In this document: positions 42,721-51,842 of the stretch, piece by piece
Layout: every line of letters starts with the position of its first letter
Numbering within the stretch: the first letter of the stretch is position 1
Assembly (NCBI GenBank): GCA_041300525.1
Contig: JBGLNJ010000001.1
Coordinates: 868,001 to 932,000 of the forward strand
Source: JBGLNJ01 sp041300525
Lineage (GTDB): Bacteria > Chloroflexota > Anaerolineae > Fen-1058
DNA length: 64,000 bases
Direction: 5' to 3'
Position numbers and translations under genes: made by a program
Notes under the pieces: model-generated
Told to the model about the DNA's origin: nothing
The model's input: the letters and a program-made list of their open reading frames with translations, nothing else
The model's database searches: none

Positions 42721-44283
42721 ATGCATAAACACCTGTTTGATTTTATTGACGCCATCCTGTTGACGATCGTCGTCATCCTGGCGCTACTCATCGCGCGCAT
42801 CTTGGTCAGCGATGGTGTCCAGGCCGTTGCCCTGCTCACGCCGGCGTCGGAGCCGACCCTGGTACTCGCCACACCGCCAGTGGCGACGAAAACACCCGTG
42901 CCAACGCCCCAGCTGCCCCCCACGGCAACGTCCAGCCCCACGCGCACGCCCATCGCCACCGCTACCGCGTCGCCCACCGCAACCACACCGCCCACGGCCA
43001 CGTCACTCCCGGCGCGCGGCGTCCATGTCCCCAGCGTCACACCCAACGCGACGGTGTTCATCGGCAACACGCCGGTTCCTGAGCCTGCGTCGCCCGTGCC
43101 GCTCCCGCGTGGCTCGGTGACAATCGCCTTGTTGGGCAGCGACAAACGCCCGAACCGTGGCGACTATCGCACCGATACCATCATCCTGGTCAACGTCAAT
43201 CCGAACCTGCCGGCCGTCACCCTGCTATCCATTCCACGCGACCTGTGGGTCTACATCCCCGGCTATCAATTTAGCAGAATCAACGTGGCCGACGAGCGCG
43301 GCGCGTTCAGTCGATTCCCCGGAGGCGGGGCCGGATTGCTCAAACAGACGATCGAGTATAACCTGGGCATTCACGTGGACTATTACGCCCGCGTGGATTT
43401 TGCCGGGTTCATGAAAATTGTGGACACACTCGGCGGCGTTGACGTGATCGCCAACTGCCCGCTGGAAGACATTTTTCCCGACGATCCGATCACCGAAAAC
43501 AAAACCGTCACGGGGACCATCTCCATCCTCCGACCCGGCGTCGTACACCTGGATGGCAAGCACGCACTATGGTACGCGCGCAGCCGTGAGAACACCAGCG
43601 ATTGGGATCGCAGCCTGCGCCAGCAGCGCGTCTTGCGCGCCATGTACACTAAAGCAACCCAGCTCGGCTTGGTCACGCGCTTGCCCGAGCTATGGAACGA
43701 CCTATCCTCTACCGTCGTCACTGACCTCAAGCTCAACGACATCATTTGGCTGGCGACCATCGGCGCGCGGCTGGACTCGACCCGCATCAAGAGCCGCACG
43801 CTCGACGGCTCTATGGTGTACCATTGGGACACGCCCGATACTCACGCCTGGGTCGTCTCGCCGATACCGGGCAAGCTGGGACCGGCATTGCAGGACATCT
43901 TTAGCCCGCCCACCAACGTGGCCGCGCAGGCGCAGACGCGCGTACAAGTTTGGAACGGTTCGCCGTACTCTGATTGGGGGATTCTGGCCGCCGACCAGTT
44001 GGGGTGGGAAGGCTTTCTCGTCACCGACATCGCCCCGGCAGACCGCAACGATTACGCCCAGACCAAAATCATTGATTTTTCGGCGACGTCCAAAGGCTCG
44101 CGCCGCGCCACGCTCGCCAGCATCTTGCGCGTGAGCACGGCCAACACCCTCGCGCAGCCGGACGCCAACAGCCAGGCGCAATACCGCATCATCGTCGGCG
44201 CAGACTATCAGCCCTGCACGCGAGTGCGGCTGCCCAGCGCAGGTCTTCCTACACCTGTCCCAACGACTACACCAGCGCCATGA
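42721..44283 (+). CDS. LytR-CpsA-Psr (LCP) family glycopolymer transferase
   Basis: LCP proteins attach teichoic acids or polysaccharides to peptidoglycan or other acceptors. The protein has 520 residues: one membrane helix (FIDAILLTIVVILALLIARI), a Thr/Pro linker, the LCP domain from about 138 (VTIALLGSDKRPNRGDYRTD with the conserved Asp and Arg; LLSIPRDLWVYIPGY; LDGKHALWYARSRENTSDWD) and a C-terminal LytR_C domain (RVQVWNGSPYSDWGILAADQ). ATG at 42721 is chosen as the start of the membrane helix. It probably shares a transcript with the LysM gene. Confidence 0.88.
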   Translation: MHKHLFDFIDAILLTIVVILALLIARILVSDGVQAVALLTPASEPTLVLATPPVATKTPVPTPQLPPTATSSPTRTPIATATASPTATTPPTATSLPARGVHVPSVTPNATVFIGNTPVPEPASPVPLPRGSVTIALLGSDKRPNRGDYRTDTIILVNVNPNLPAVTLLSIPRDLWVYIPGYQFSRINVADERGAFSRFPGGGAGLLKQTIEYNLGIHVDYYARVDFAGFMKIVDTLGGVDVIANCPLEDIFPDDPITENKTVTGTISILRPGVVHLDGKHALWYARSRENTSDWDRSLRQQRVLRAMYTKATQLGLVTRLPELWNDLSSTVVTDLKLNDIIWLATIGARLDSTRIKSRTLDGSMVYHWDTPDTHAWVVSPIPGKLGPALQDIFSPPTNVAAQAQTRVQVWNGSPYSDWGILAADQLGWEGFLVTDIAPADRNDYAQTKIIDFSATSKGSRRATLASILRVSTANTLAQPDANSQAQYRIIVGADYQPCTRVRLPSAGLPTPVPTTTPAP

Positions 44284-44299
44284 AAAACGGTTCCTCGGC

Positions 44300-44328
44300 T
44301 TGCGAGTGAGGGTAAAGCCCGGTATAAT
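44300..44328 (+). promoter_or_regulatory. Sigma70-type promoter just before a terminator
   Basis: TTGCGA at 44300-44305 and TATAAT at 44323-44328 have a 17-base spacer. AGGTGATG follows within nine bases, as it does within eight in the sensor gene promoter. Confidence 0.55.
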
Positions 44329-44336
44329 GCCAGGTG

Positions 44337-44465
44337 ATGGCTGACAAGCCCCGAAGCTTCACGGGGCTTTTTCGTGTCACTCAACTCGAACGCCTGACCT
44401 TCCACAGAATCCATGACCGGTATGGTTGCTACTCAAACAGACGAACAACTCACGCAACGGACTGA
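44337..44465 (+). CDS. Possible 42-codon leader peptide ORF
   Basis: ATG at 44337 lies eight bases after a good -10 box and starts MADKPRSFTGLFRVTQLERL. The frame runs through the terminator hairpin and past the ResB-like start at 44413. It has no family match. It may be a leader peptide that lets ribosomes open the hairpin, or simply chance. Confidence 0.25.
   Translation: MADKPRSFTGLFRVTQLERLTFHRIHDRYGCYSNRRTTHATD
44346..44372 (+). terminator. Intrinsic terminator or attenuator between the LCP and ResB-like genes
   Basis: AAGCCCCG pairs with CGGGGCTT around an eight-base loop and is followed by TTTTT. It lies only about ten bases after the expected transcript start of the promoter at 44300-44328. 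Confidence 0.75.
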
Positions 44466-45453
44466 TCTCTGGCGCGTCGCCTGGAACATTGCAGCCGGCG
44501 ACGCGCTGCTCGCCGTTGCTCTACTCGGCATCGCGCTGCTGATGGCGCTGTCGGTATGGCTGCCACAAGCGCCCAATAGCGTGACGGCTCCGGTGGCCTA
44601 CTCGCGCTGGCTGGGCGAAACCCAAGTCCGGTTCGGGAGCGCGTTTGCGCTCTTGCGTCAAATCGAGTTTTTCTCGCTCGAACACAGCCTGGCGCTTCGC
44701 GCGCTGATTGCGCTGGCGACGCTGGGCTTGATCGTGCGATGGCTGGTCAGCCTCCACGCGGGCTGGACCGCGCGCCGCTCGCCCCTCCCGCTCCCTTTGA
44801 CCGCGCAAAAGATCACGACCGAAAAACCGCTCGATGAAATCGTTGCTTTGCTAGAGCGCCGGCGATTCCGCGTCGTCCGCGAAGGCGACGAGCTGCGCGC
44901 CGACCGTTTCCCCCTGGCCATGGTGGGCCAGATCGTCGCCTACACGGGCGCATTGTTGGTGGTTGCCGGCCTCTTGATCTCAAACATCGCCGGGTGGCGG
45001 GTGAGCGATTTGACTTTGGGTGTCGGCCAACCAGTTTCCGTGGGACATGGCACGCCCTACAACTTGCGCCTGGACACGCTCGATCAGGCTAACTTCGGAC
45101 ACATCTCCCTGGTGCAGGAAACCGATGTGGCCGGCGAAGGCAACCTATCGCCCGGACACCCGCTGCGATTCAACGGCCTGCAAGTGCTCATCCGAGGCAG
45201 CGGCCCGGCCATCCGCGCCACCGCGACGTTGACCGAGGGCCATTCGTTGCCGCTCCAGGCTTCGACCACATCCCCGTCGGTGACGGAGCTTTTGTTGCTC
45301 CTCACACGCGACGAGCCGGACCGGTACCTGGCTGCGCCAGAAGCCGGGTTGGTTGTGCGGTTGTCGCGTCTCGCCGGAGCCTATAGCGTCCGCGCTCAGA
45401 TTTACCGCAGCCTGACGGAACGGGGTTCTCCCGCCGCTACTTTCTCTATCGGC
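44413..45453 (+). pseudogene. ResB-like cytochrome c assembly protein, 3' end missing
   Basis: ResB with ResC passes heme to apocytochrome c. The 347 residues left show helices near 30-50 (DALLAVALLGIALLMALSVW), 90-110 and 175-195 (QIVAYTGALLVVAGLLISNI), and an outer domain starting GWRVSDLTLGVGQPVSVGHG. These match the ResB pattern. The final helix and C-terminus are missing because the frame becomes antisense to the ABC ATPase at about 45455. No ccsA/ResC gene is present after it for the same reason. The start is ATG at 44413. Confidence 0.68.
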
Positions 45454-47040
45454 TTACCCGGAACGCTGCAAAGCTTCTTGCATCGAGATGCCCGCCATCA
45501 TCAAGCCGATCTGCTCGACGGTCGCCTGATCGCGCTCGACGATGCCGATGACACTGCCTTCGTACATCACGGCGATGCGGTCGGACAAGGCGCGCACCTC
45601 GTCCAGGTCTTCCGAGATCAACAAGATGGCGGTTCCCGCGTCGCGCTGTTCGAGCAGGCGTTGATGGATGTACTCGGTCGCGCCAATGTCCACGCCGCGC
45701 GTCGGCTGGGCCGCAATCAAAACCTTGGGCTGGCGCGAGAGTTCGCGCGCCATGATCAGCTTTTGAATGTTGCCGCCGGACAGGCTCTTGATCGGGGTAT
45801 CGAGGCGCGGCGTCTTGACGGCAAATTCGTTGACCAGTTCACCGGCATGGGCCGACATTTTGCGGAAATCCATGAAAATGCCGTGCGTGTACTTGGGCGA
45901 AGCGTGCTCGTGCAGAAACATATTTTCCTGCACAGAAAAATCACGGATCGCGCCGTCACGCATACGCTCTTCGGGGATGTAGGCCTGCCCGGCTTCCATC
46001 CGCTGGCGCAGTGAAGCGTGGGTCATGTCGCGCCCGTCAACGGCAAACGCGCCGCCCGTGGTCTTGCGCAGGCCGGCCAGGCATTGCGCCAGTTCGCGCT
46101 GCCCGTTGCCCGACACGCCCGCCAGCCCCAAGATCTCGCCCGCGTGGATTTCCAGGTCAACCCCGCGCAACGCTTCGACGCCCCGGTCGCCCATGGCGCG
46201 CAGTCCTTCGACTTTGAGGCGGACTTGGCCGGCGGCTTGAGGCTGCGGCGTGAGCAGCTTGACTTCGCGCCCGACCATCATCTTGACCAAATCGTTGCGC
46301 GTCACATCTTTGGTGGCCCGCGTGCCCGCCATGCGCCCATCGCGCAGCGCCGTCACGCGGTCGCTGATCGCCATGACTTCGTGCAGCTTGTGCGAGATAA
46401 AGACGAGGCCGTGGCCTTCGCTCACCATCCGCTTCAAGGTGACAAATAGATCGTTCACTTCTTGCGGTGTGAGCACCGCCGTCGGCTCGTCGAGGATGAT
46501 AAAGCGCGCGCCGCGATAGAGTGCCTTTAAGATCTCGACGCGCTGCTGCTCGCCGACGGCCAGTTGCCACACATACGCCCCCGGATCCACTTTGAGTCCA
46601 TACGCCTGCGCCAGTTCGCGGATGCGTGCCGAGACGCGATCCAGGTCGAGCACCGGCTCGCGCGTGGAGCGGAGGCCCAGGGCCACGTTCGCCGCGACGG
46701 TCAGCGTGGGCACCAGCATAAAGTGCTGATGGATCATGCCGATACCGGCGCGGATGGCATCGGCCGGCGAGTGGAACACGCACGGCTTGCCGTCAATGAG
46801 AATCTGGCCCTCGTCGGGCTGATACAGGCCATACAACTGCCGCATCAGCGTGCTTTTGCCGGCGCCATTCTCGCCGAGCAAGGCATGCACCTCGCCGGCA
46901 TTCACGTCCAAACAGACCTGGTCGTTCGCCAGCACGCCAGGGAAACGCTTGACAATGTTGCACATCTCGATGCGGCGGATGTTCTGTTGCGTAGCGGGTT
47001 GTCCCCAGGACACCCTTAAGGGGTGTGACGCAGATGACAT
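45454..47040 (-). CDS. Tandem ABC ATPase of a BMP-type nucleoside/sugar importer
   Basis: The protein has 528 residues with two ABC domains. The first has Walker A GENGAGKST, Q-loop IHQHFMLV, a weak signature LAVGEQQR and Walker B FIILDEPTAVL. The second has a degenerate Walker A (GVSGNGQRE), signature LSGGNIQK and Walker B LIAAQPTRGVD. This is the pattern of ATPases paired with BMP lipoproteins. The C-terminus (IGLMMAG, then about ten residues) is close to normal, but the final residues may come from a junction at 45454. The start is ATG at 47040, with AAGGAG upstream. It is the last gene of the locus. Confidence 0.9.
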   Translation of the reverse strand: MSSASHPLRVSWGQPATQQNIRRIEMCNIVKRFPGVLANDQVCLDVNAGEVHALLGENGAGKSTLMRQLYGLYQPDEGQILIDGKPCVFHSPADAIRAGIGMIHQHFMLVPTLTVAANVALGLRSTREPVLDLDRVSARIRELAQAYGLKVDPGAYVWQLAVGEQQRVEILKALYRGARFIILDEPTAVLTPQEVNDLFVTLKRMVSEGHGLVFISHKLHEVMAISDRVTALRDGRMAGTRATKDVTRNDLVKMMVGREVKLLTPQPQAAGQVRLKVEGLRAMGDRGVEALRGVDLEIHAGEILGLAGVSGNGQRELAQCLAGLRKTTGGAFAVDGRDMTHASLRQRMEAGQAYIPEERMRDGAIRDFSVQENMFLHEHASPKYTHGIFMDFRKMSAHAGELVNEFAVKTPRLDTPIKSLSGGNIQKLIMARELSRQPKVLIAAQPTRGVDIGATEYIHQRLLEQRDAGTAILLISEDLDEVRALSDRIAVMYEGSVIGIVERDQATVEQIGLMMAGISMQEALQRSG

Positions 47041-47064
47041 GTTGTTACTTCTCCTTCCCCTTAG

Positions 47065-47122
47065 CCCTCTCCCTCTCCCAATCTTGCCCTGAGCTTGTCG
47101 AAGGGGTGGGAGAGGGGGAGGG
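47065..47122. repeat. Inverted repeat with a CCCTGAGCTTGTCGAAGGG core
   Basis: Arms rich in CCCTCTCCC and GGGAGAGGG enclose CCTGAGCTTGTCGAAGG, a short palindromic sequence common in intergenic DNA of many bacteria. It lies between the BMP and ATPase genes. Confidence 0.55.
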
Positions 47123-47145
47123 TGGGGAGATGAGTTACGGCCGCC

Positions 47146-47166
47146 GGGGCGCGGTCACCGCGCCCC
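47146..47166 (-). promoter_or_regulatory. Perfect palindrome at the end of the BMP gene
   Basis: GGGGCGCGGT and ACCGCGCCCC flank a single C. It touches the stop codon of the BMP lipoprotein. No U-run follows, so it may stabilise the upstream message and lower ATPase expression relative to the binding protein. Confidence 0.5.
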
Positions 47167-48164
47167 TATGGATTGACCTTGATGCTGCCGCTCTTGATGC
47201 CTTCGATGGCGGCATCGCCCGCTTTCTTGACATCATCGGGCAGCTTGTAGCCCGAGTTGTAGACGATCTTGAGTCCGCCGTTTTTGAGCTGCAACACATA
47301 CTTGTCGCCGCCCAGCTTGCCGGCCTTGTTGTTCTTGATCATCTCTTTGAGCATCGTCGTCCAGTCGTACTGCTGGCTGGCGACGACGAGGTTGGGCGCA
47401 AGCGTTGTCTGGTCCTGCTGCGTGCCGAACCACAACACGGTGCCCTTGTCCTTGGCCGCGCCAATCGAGCCGACGACCGACTGCGACGAGCCGGTGAGCG
47501 CGTCGGCGCCCGCGGCGATGTGCGTCTTGGCCGCCTCGGTCATCAACGCCACGTCGGAGAACGAGCCGGTCCAGGTCTTGGAGACTTTGATGCTCGGATC
47601 CGCCGCGGCCACACCCTGAAGAAAGCCGTCAATATAAGTCTTGGCATCGCCCACTTCCACCGGGCCGGTCACGCCGATCAGTTTGGCCTTGGTCAACTTG
47701 GCCGCCAGCACGCCGTTGACATAGCCACCCTCTTCCGCCGCCGCGGTGTAAGCGTACACGTTCGGCAGGCCAAAAGTGTTGACGTCCGTGCCCCACGCAA
47801 ACGTCACCTTGGGAAAGTCCTTGGCGATTTCCTGGATGGACGCGCCATACTGCGAGCCGTGCCCGATCACGATGTTGAATCCCTGGCTGGCATAGTCGCG
47901 AATGGCAGCGGCCGCATCGGGCACCTTGAACATGTTTTCCGAGTACTTTAGTTCCAGCGCGGACTCGCCGCCCATTTCTTTTTGAACGGCCAAGAGCGCG
48001 CTGTACATGGACTGGCTGAACGCCATGTCCGTCGTGGCGCTGGGCATCACTACGGCGATGCGGAACTTGGCCGTGGCTCCGCCCGACGGCGCCGCTGGCC
48101 CGCTGCACGCGGCGGTCAGCAGCGCCACTACTAGCACAAGAAACAACACATTTCGAGTCTTCAT
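47166..48164 (-). CDS. BMP-family substrate-binding lipoprotein
   Basis: The protein has 332 residues. The signal MKTRNVLFLVLVVALLTAAC carries the lipobox. The Bmp/Med domain follows: FRIAVVMPSATTDMAFSQSM, IVIGHGSQYGASIQEIAKDF, and VLWFGTQQDQTTLAPNLVVA. Family members bind purine nucleosides, bases or related compounds. It heads a BMP-permease-permease-ATPase set, though the ATPase gene is placed after it. The ligand is likely a nitrogen-rich compound given the catabolic genes upstream, which is inference. Confidence 0.9.
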   Translation of the reverse strand: MKTRNVLFLVLVVALLTAACSGPAAPSGGATAKFRIAVVMPSATTDMAFSQSMYSALLAVQKEMGGESALELKYSENMFKVPDAAAAIRDYASQGFNIVIGHGSQYGASIQEIAKDFPKVTFAWGTDVNTFGLPNVYAYTAAAEEGGYVNGVLAAKLTKAKLIGVTGPVEVGDAKTYIDGFLQGVAAADPSIKVSKTWTGSFSDVALMTEAAKTHIAAGADALTGSSQSVVGSIGAAKDKGTVLWFGTQQDQTTLAPNLVVASQQYDWTTMLKEMIKNNKAGKLGGDKYVLQLKNGGLKIVYNSGYKLPDDVKKAGDAAIEGIKSGSIKVNP

Positions 48165-48215
48165 CTTTTATCTCCTTGCGTGATTTTGAACTCCCCGAGG
48201 TGGGGAATTTTCGAC

Positions 48216-49148
48216 TTAACTTTCGCCCCGTTCAAAGGGCAGGTTCAACCCCGCCGGCTGGCGCACGCGGTTCATTGCCACGGCCAGCGCAGCAATCGTC
48301 AACAGGTATGGCAGCATGACGGCCACGTCGGATGGAATATTGACGCCCAGCACCTGCATCCACAATTGGAATGCATTGACCGTGCTGAACAGCAGCGCGC
48401 CGCCCATGATGCCGACCGGTCGCCATCCGCCAAAGTAGACCAGCGCCACGGCGATAAAGCCCTGGCCGGCCGTGAGGTTTTCTTGAAAGAGATTGACCAA
48501 CGAGATGGACAGCGACGCGCCGGCCAGCCCCGCCAGCATCGCGCCCAGGCACACGCTCACGTAACGCACCCGATCTACGTTCACGCCGAGCGAGTCCGCT
48601 GCCGCCGGATTCTGCCCCGCCGCCTTGATCCTAAGCCCCCACGTCGTCTTTTCCAGAATCCACCAGGCCGCTGGCACGAGCAGGAACGCGCCGTATACCA
48701 GCACATTGTGTTGGAACAAGATTTCACCGAGGACGGGAATGTCGCCCAGTAGCGGCAGCTTGATCGGCTGGAAACCGTTCACGGTCTTGACCGTGCCAAT
48801 CGTGACCTTGAACAGCAAGGACGACAGGCCCAGCCCGAACATGTACAGCCCGATGCCGCTGATGCCTTGTTCGGCTTTGAGTGTGACACTGATCACCGAC
48901 ATGAGCAGGCCCATTAACAGCCCGATGACGAGAGCGGCCAGCACACCCAGCCACAGACTGCCGGTGTTCAAGGCGACGAAAAAGGCCGCGTAAGCGCCGA
49001 CCAGCATGATGCCATCCACGCCGAGGTTCACCACGCCCGATGTCTGCGCGAATACCTCGCCGATTGCGGCATACAGGTACGGCGTCGCCAATCGGATGGC
49101 GGAGGTGAGAATACCGACGATCACCGCGATAGAAAAAATGTTCTCCAT
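48216..49148 (-). CDS. BMP-type ABC importer permease (second)
   Basis: The protein has 310 residues with about eight membrane helices in the BPD_transp_2 family. It has LATPYLYAAIGEVFAQTSGV, NLGVDGIMLVGAYAAFF and ENLTAGQGFIAVALVYFGGW. ATG at 49148 overlaps the TGA of the other permease by one base, so the start is secure; a longer frame upstream is the other permease read in the wrong frame. With its partner at 49148-50278 it forms the membrane channel. Confidence 0.9.
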   Translation of the reverse strand: MENIFSIAVIVGILTSAIRLATPYLYAAIGEVFAQTSGVVNLGVDGIMLVGAYAAFFVALNTGSLWLGVLAALVIGLLMGLLMSVISVTLKAEQGISGIGLYMFGLGLSSLLFKVTIGTVKTVNGFQPIKLPLLGDIPVLGEILFQHNVLVYGAFLLVPAAWWILEKTTWGLRIKAAGQNPAAADSLGVNVDRVRYVSVCLGAMLAGLAGASLSISLVNLFQENLTAGQGFIAVALVYFGGWRPVGIMGGALLFSTVNAFQLWMQVLGVNIPSDVAVMLPYLLTIAALAVAMNRVRQPAGLNLPFERGES

Positions 49149-50278
49149 CACTTGACCTCCTGGCCCTTGGCCGCCGCCGCCAGTCGTCGCGCGGCCCACC
49201 GGCGCGACAGCAAAGCAGAGCCGACCACGAACAATACGACCAGACCCATGATCGTATCCACCAGCGCCGATGGCACCTGCACCGCGCGTTGCATCTTGTC
49301 CGCGCCCACCAGCAAGCTGCCGAACAGGTACGAGGCCGGAATGGCCCCCAGCGGGTGCAGGCCGCCGAACAGCGCCGCCACGATGCCGGAAAAGCCGTAG
49401 CCGCTGGTGATGCCTTCCAACAGCCGGTGGTGTACGCCGATCACTTCGACCGCGCCCGCCAGCCCGGCGAATCCGCCCGCCAGCGTCAGCGAGAGCGCCT
49501 GGTAGAACGGCACGTTGATGCCGGCATAGCGTGCGGCATCGGGGTTCAGGCCGACGGCCCGAATGCGATAGCCGATGGTTGTGCGCCACAGAAAGATGTA
49601 CACGGCCACCGCCAGCACGACCGCAATGATCGTCCCAGCGTGGAGCAGCGTTTGCGGAACCAGGCGCGGCAGCCACACTTGCTCCGGCAGCCGCTCGGAC
49701 TGCGCCAGGAACGTGCCGGCCTTGACGCCACCCGGATCCATCAACGGGCCGCGTAGCAACAAGTTCATCAACTGCAGCGCGATGGCGTTCATCATGATGG
49801 TGCTGAGGATTTCGTTGACACTCAAGCGGGCTTTGAGGATGCCGGGCACAAAGCCCCACGCCGCGCCGGCCACAAAGCTCATCGTCACCGTCGCCGGGAC
49901 CAGCAGCCAGCCGGGCCACGCGCGGAATTGTAACGAGAACCAGGTCGCCATCAGCGCGCCCACAATGATCTGCCCCTCGCCGCCGATGTTGATCACGCTG
50001 GCGCGAAAAGCGATGCAGATGCCCAAGCCGACCAGCAGCAGCGGCGTGGCTTTGACCAGCGACTGGGTGATGCTGTACGTGCTGCCCAGCGCCCCGTTGA
50101 TCAGGGCAGCGTAGGCCGTGAGGGGATTGACCTTGAGCAACAACAGCATCACCGCGCCGATGAGCAACGCGGCCAACATGGCCAGGATTGGCAGCGCCGC
50201 CCTAAAGAGGATGTCCTTCCAGTCAAACACAAACCTGCGGAGCGAGCGGGGAGGAACAATAGCCATGTCAGTTGGCAT
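49148..50278 (-). CDS. BMP-type ABC importer permease (first)
   Basis: The protein has 376 residues of the BPD_transp_2 family. It has a first helix AALPILAMLAALLIGAVMLL, the family block FRASVINIGGEGQIIVGALM and the C-terminal LEGITSGYGFSGIVAALFGG. ATG at 50278 is chosen because GGAG lies nine bases upstream; codons up to 50377 have no family similarity. The stop overlaps the start of the second permease. Confidence 0.9.
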   Translation of the reverse strand: MPTDMAIVPPRSLRRFVFDWKDILFRAALPILAMLAALLIGAVMLLLLKVNPLTAYAALINGALGSTYSITQSLVKATPLLLVGLGICIAFRASVINIGGEGQIIVGALMATWFSLQFRAWPGWLLVPATVTMSFVAGAAWGFVPGILKARLSVNEILSTIMMNAIALQLMNLLLRGPLMDPGGVKAGTFLAQSERLPEQVWLPRLVPQTLLHAGTIIAVVLAVAVYIFLWRTTIGYRIRAVGLNPDAARYAGINVPFYQALSLTLAGGFAGLAGAVEVIGVHHRLLEGITSGYGFSGIVAALFGGLHPLGAIPASYLFGSLLVGADKMQRAVQVPSALVDTIMGLVVLFVVGSALLSRRWAARRLAAAAKGQEVK

Positions 50279-50330
50279 AGACCCATCTCCTGGATGCAGA
50301 ATGAAATAGGAGTTTGTGCATTTGTGCGCG

Positions 50331-51791
50331 CTACAGCAACCCGACCTTGGCGTTGAACTCTTCGATGAGCGCATCAATCGCGTCAGTCTGGCTTTGGTAG
50401 CTCGTCCAATAGTCCCGATGTGACCACTGGGCGTTGATCTCTTCGTAGGTGCGGCCTTGCTGCTCGACCCAGGTATAGTATTTCAAGTTATGGACGCGCC
50501 TGCGGTCGGCGTAGCTCAACTCGAGCATGTTATCGGTGGATTGGCCGATCAGATAGCGGGCGAAATCGGCGGCGGCGTTCACTTCAGTGTACTCGCCGAA
50601 CTCTTGCTTCATCTCTTGCAAGCGGCTGCCATAGAGTTGCATCGAGTCGGTCAGGACCGTGAGGACGATGTCACTATCGCCCAATTCGTAATACTTGGCG
50701 AACTTTACTGCCGAGAGCACATTCGAGATGCCGGAAAAGCCTAGCAGTTCGAGTTGGTTGACGATAGCTTCGGGCACACCTTGCTTGATCAGGTAAGCGC
50801 GGCCGGCCGGCTCGTTGAACAGGCGAGACAGGTTGACCACGGCGTTGTCATCAATCGCTACGACGATGTCGGTATTCTTGACGTTGTAAATCCACGGCAC
50901 GTGCTTGTCGCCGATGCCTTCGATGCGATGCGAGCCAAAGCCGTTTTCGAGCAGGGTGGGGCATTGCAGCGCTTCACTGGCGACGATCTTGCTGGCAGGA
51001 AAGAGTTGCTTCATATAGTCGCCGCTGGCGATGGTGCCCGCCGAGCCGGTGGCCGAGGCCAGGCCGCGATAGCTGTCGCGCGGGCCTAAGACACGCTTCA
51101 AGACTTGTTCCATCGCGTGGCCGGTGACCTCATAGTGCCAGAGGTAATTGCCAAACTCTTCGAACTGGTTGAATATCATCAAGTCCTGGCCGGAGCGGCG
51201 CAGTTCCCAGCACTTGTCAAAGATTTCCTTGACGTTCGATTCGCTGCCGGGTGTGGCAATGACCTCGCCCGCGATCTTGGCCAGCCACTCGAATCGCTCG
51301 TGGCTCATGCCTTCCGGCAGGATGGCGATGGACTGACAAGCCAACAGCGCCGAGTCGTACGCGCCCCCACGGCAGTAATTGCCGGTTGAGGGCCACACGG
51401 CCTTTTGCGTCGTCGGGTCAAACTGGCCGGTGACAAGGCGCGGCGCCAGGCAGCCAAATGCCGCGCCGACTTTGTGCGAGCCGGTGGGGAACCACTTGCC
51501 CACCAGCGCGATGATGCGCGCATCAGTGCCGGTCAGGCTTTTCGGGAACTCTAAAAAGTTAACGCCGCCGAACCTGCCGCCCTGGGGAACCGGCTCGTTG
51601 TGCCAGGTGATGCGGAACAGGTTGCGCGGATTCACGTCCCACAAACCGATCTTGCTCAATTCCTCTTTGACCTTGGCCGGAATCAGAGCCGGGTTCTTCA
51701 TCTGCTTGTAGGTGGGGATGATGATATTGCGCTCGCGCGCTCGCTTCACCGCGCGTTCGAGACGGTCAGGCTGCACAGTCAAGTCAATCAT
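50331..51791 (-). CDS. Fold-type II PLP-dependent enzyme (cysteine synthase/lyase-like)
   Basis: The protein has 486 residues. The PLP Lys lies in PTGSHKVGAAFGCLAPRLVT and the phosphate-binding Gly-rich loop in LASATGSAGTIASGDYMKQL. The fold resembles cysteine synthase, threonine synthase and diaminopropionate lyase, but the sequence is not close to YgeX. An elimination acting on an amino acid freed by the carbamoyltransferases would fit, as inference. The ATG at 51791 has GGAG seven bases upstream. It is separated from arcC by a hairpin. Confidence 0.72.
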   Translation of the reverse strand: MIDLTVQPDRLERAVKRARERNIIIPTYKQMKNPALIPAKVKEELSKIGLWDVNPRNLFRITWHNEPVPQGGRFGGVNFLEFPKSLTGTDARIIALVGKWFPTGSHKVGAAFGCLAPRLVTGQFDPTTQKAVWPSTGNYCRGGAYDSALLACQSIAILPEGMSHERFEWLAKIAGEVIATPGSESNVKEIFDKCWELRRSGQDLMIFNQFEEFGNYLWHYEVTGHAMEQVLKRVLGPRDSYRGLASATGSAGTIASGDYMKQLFPASKIVASEALQCPTLLENGFGSHRIEGIGDKHVPWIYNVKNTDIVVAIDDNAVVNLSRLFNEPAGRAYLIKQGVPEAIVNQLELLGFSGISNVLSAVKFAKYYELGDSDIVLTVLTDSMQLYGSRLQEMKQEFGEYTEVNAAADFARYLIGQSTDNMLELSYADRRRVHNLKYYTWVEQQGRTYEEINAQWSHRDYWTSYQSQTDAIDALIEEFNAKVGLL

Positions 51792-51808
51792 GGTTTTTCT
51801 CCACAACA

Positions 51809-51838
51809 AAGCAGGTCACGTGAAAACGTGACCTGCTT
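51809..51838 (-). terminator. Hairpin between arcC and the PLP gene
   Basis: AAGCAGGTCACGT and ACGTGACCTGCTT form a perfect 13-bp stem around GAAA. On the minus strand TTTGTTG follows, a weak U-tract, so it may cut expression of the downstream genes only in part. Confidence 0.65.
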
Positions 51839-51842
51839 GCCT

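Noticed and set aside
45454..46014. Apparent C-terminal extension of the ResB-like protein
   Set aside because: It is the antisense of the ABC ATPase C-terminal half and shows no membrane or heme-handling features.
49149..49919. N-terminal extension of the second BMP permease
   Set aside because: These codons are the first permease read out of frame; the ATG at 49148 overlapping the stop codon is the real start.
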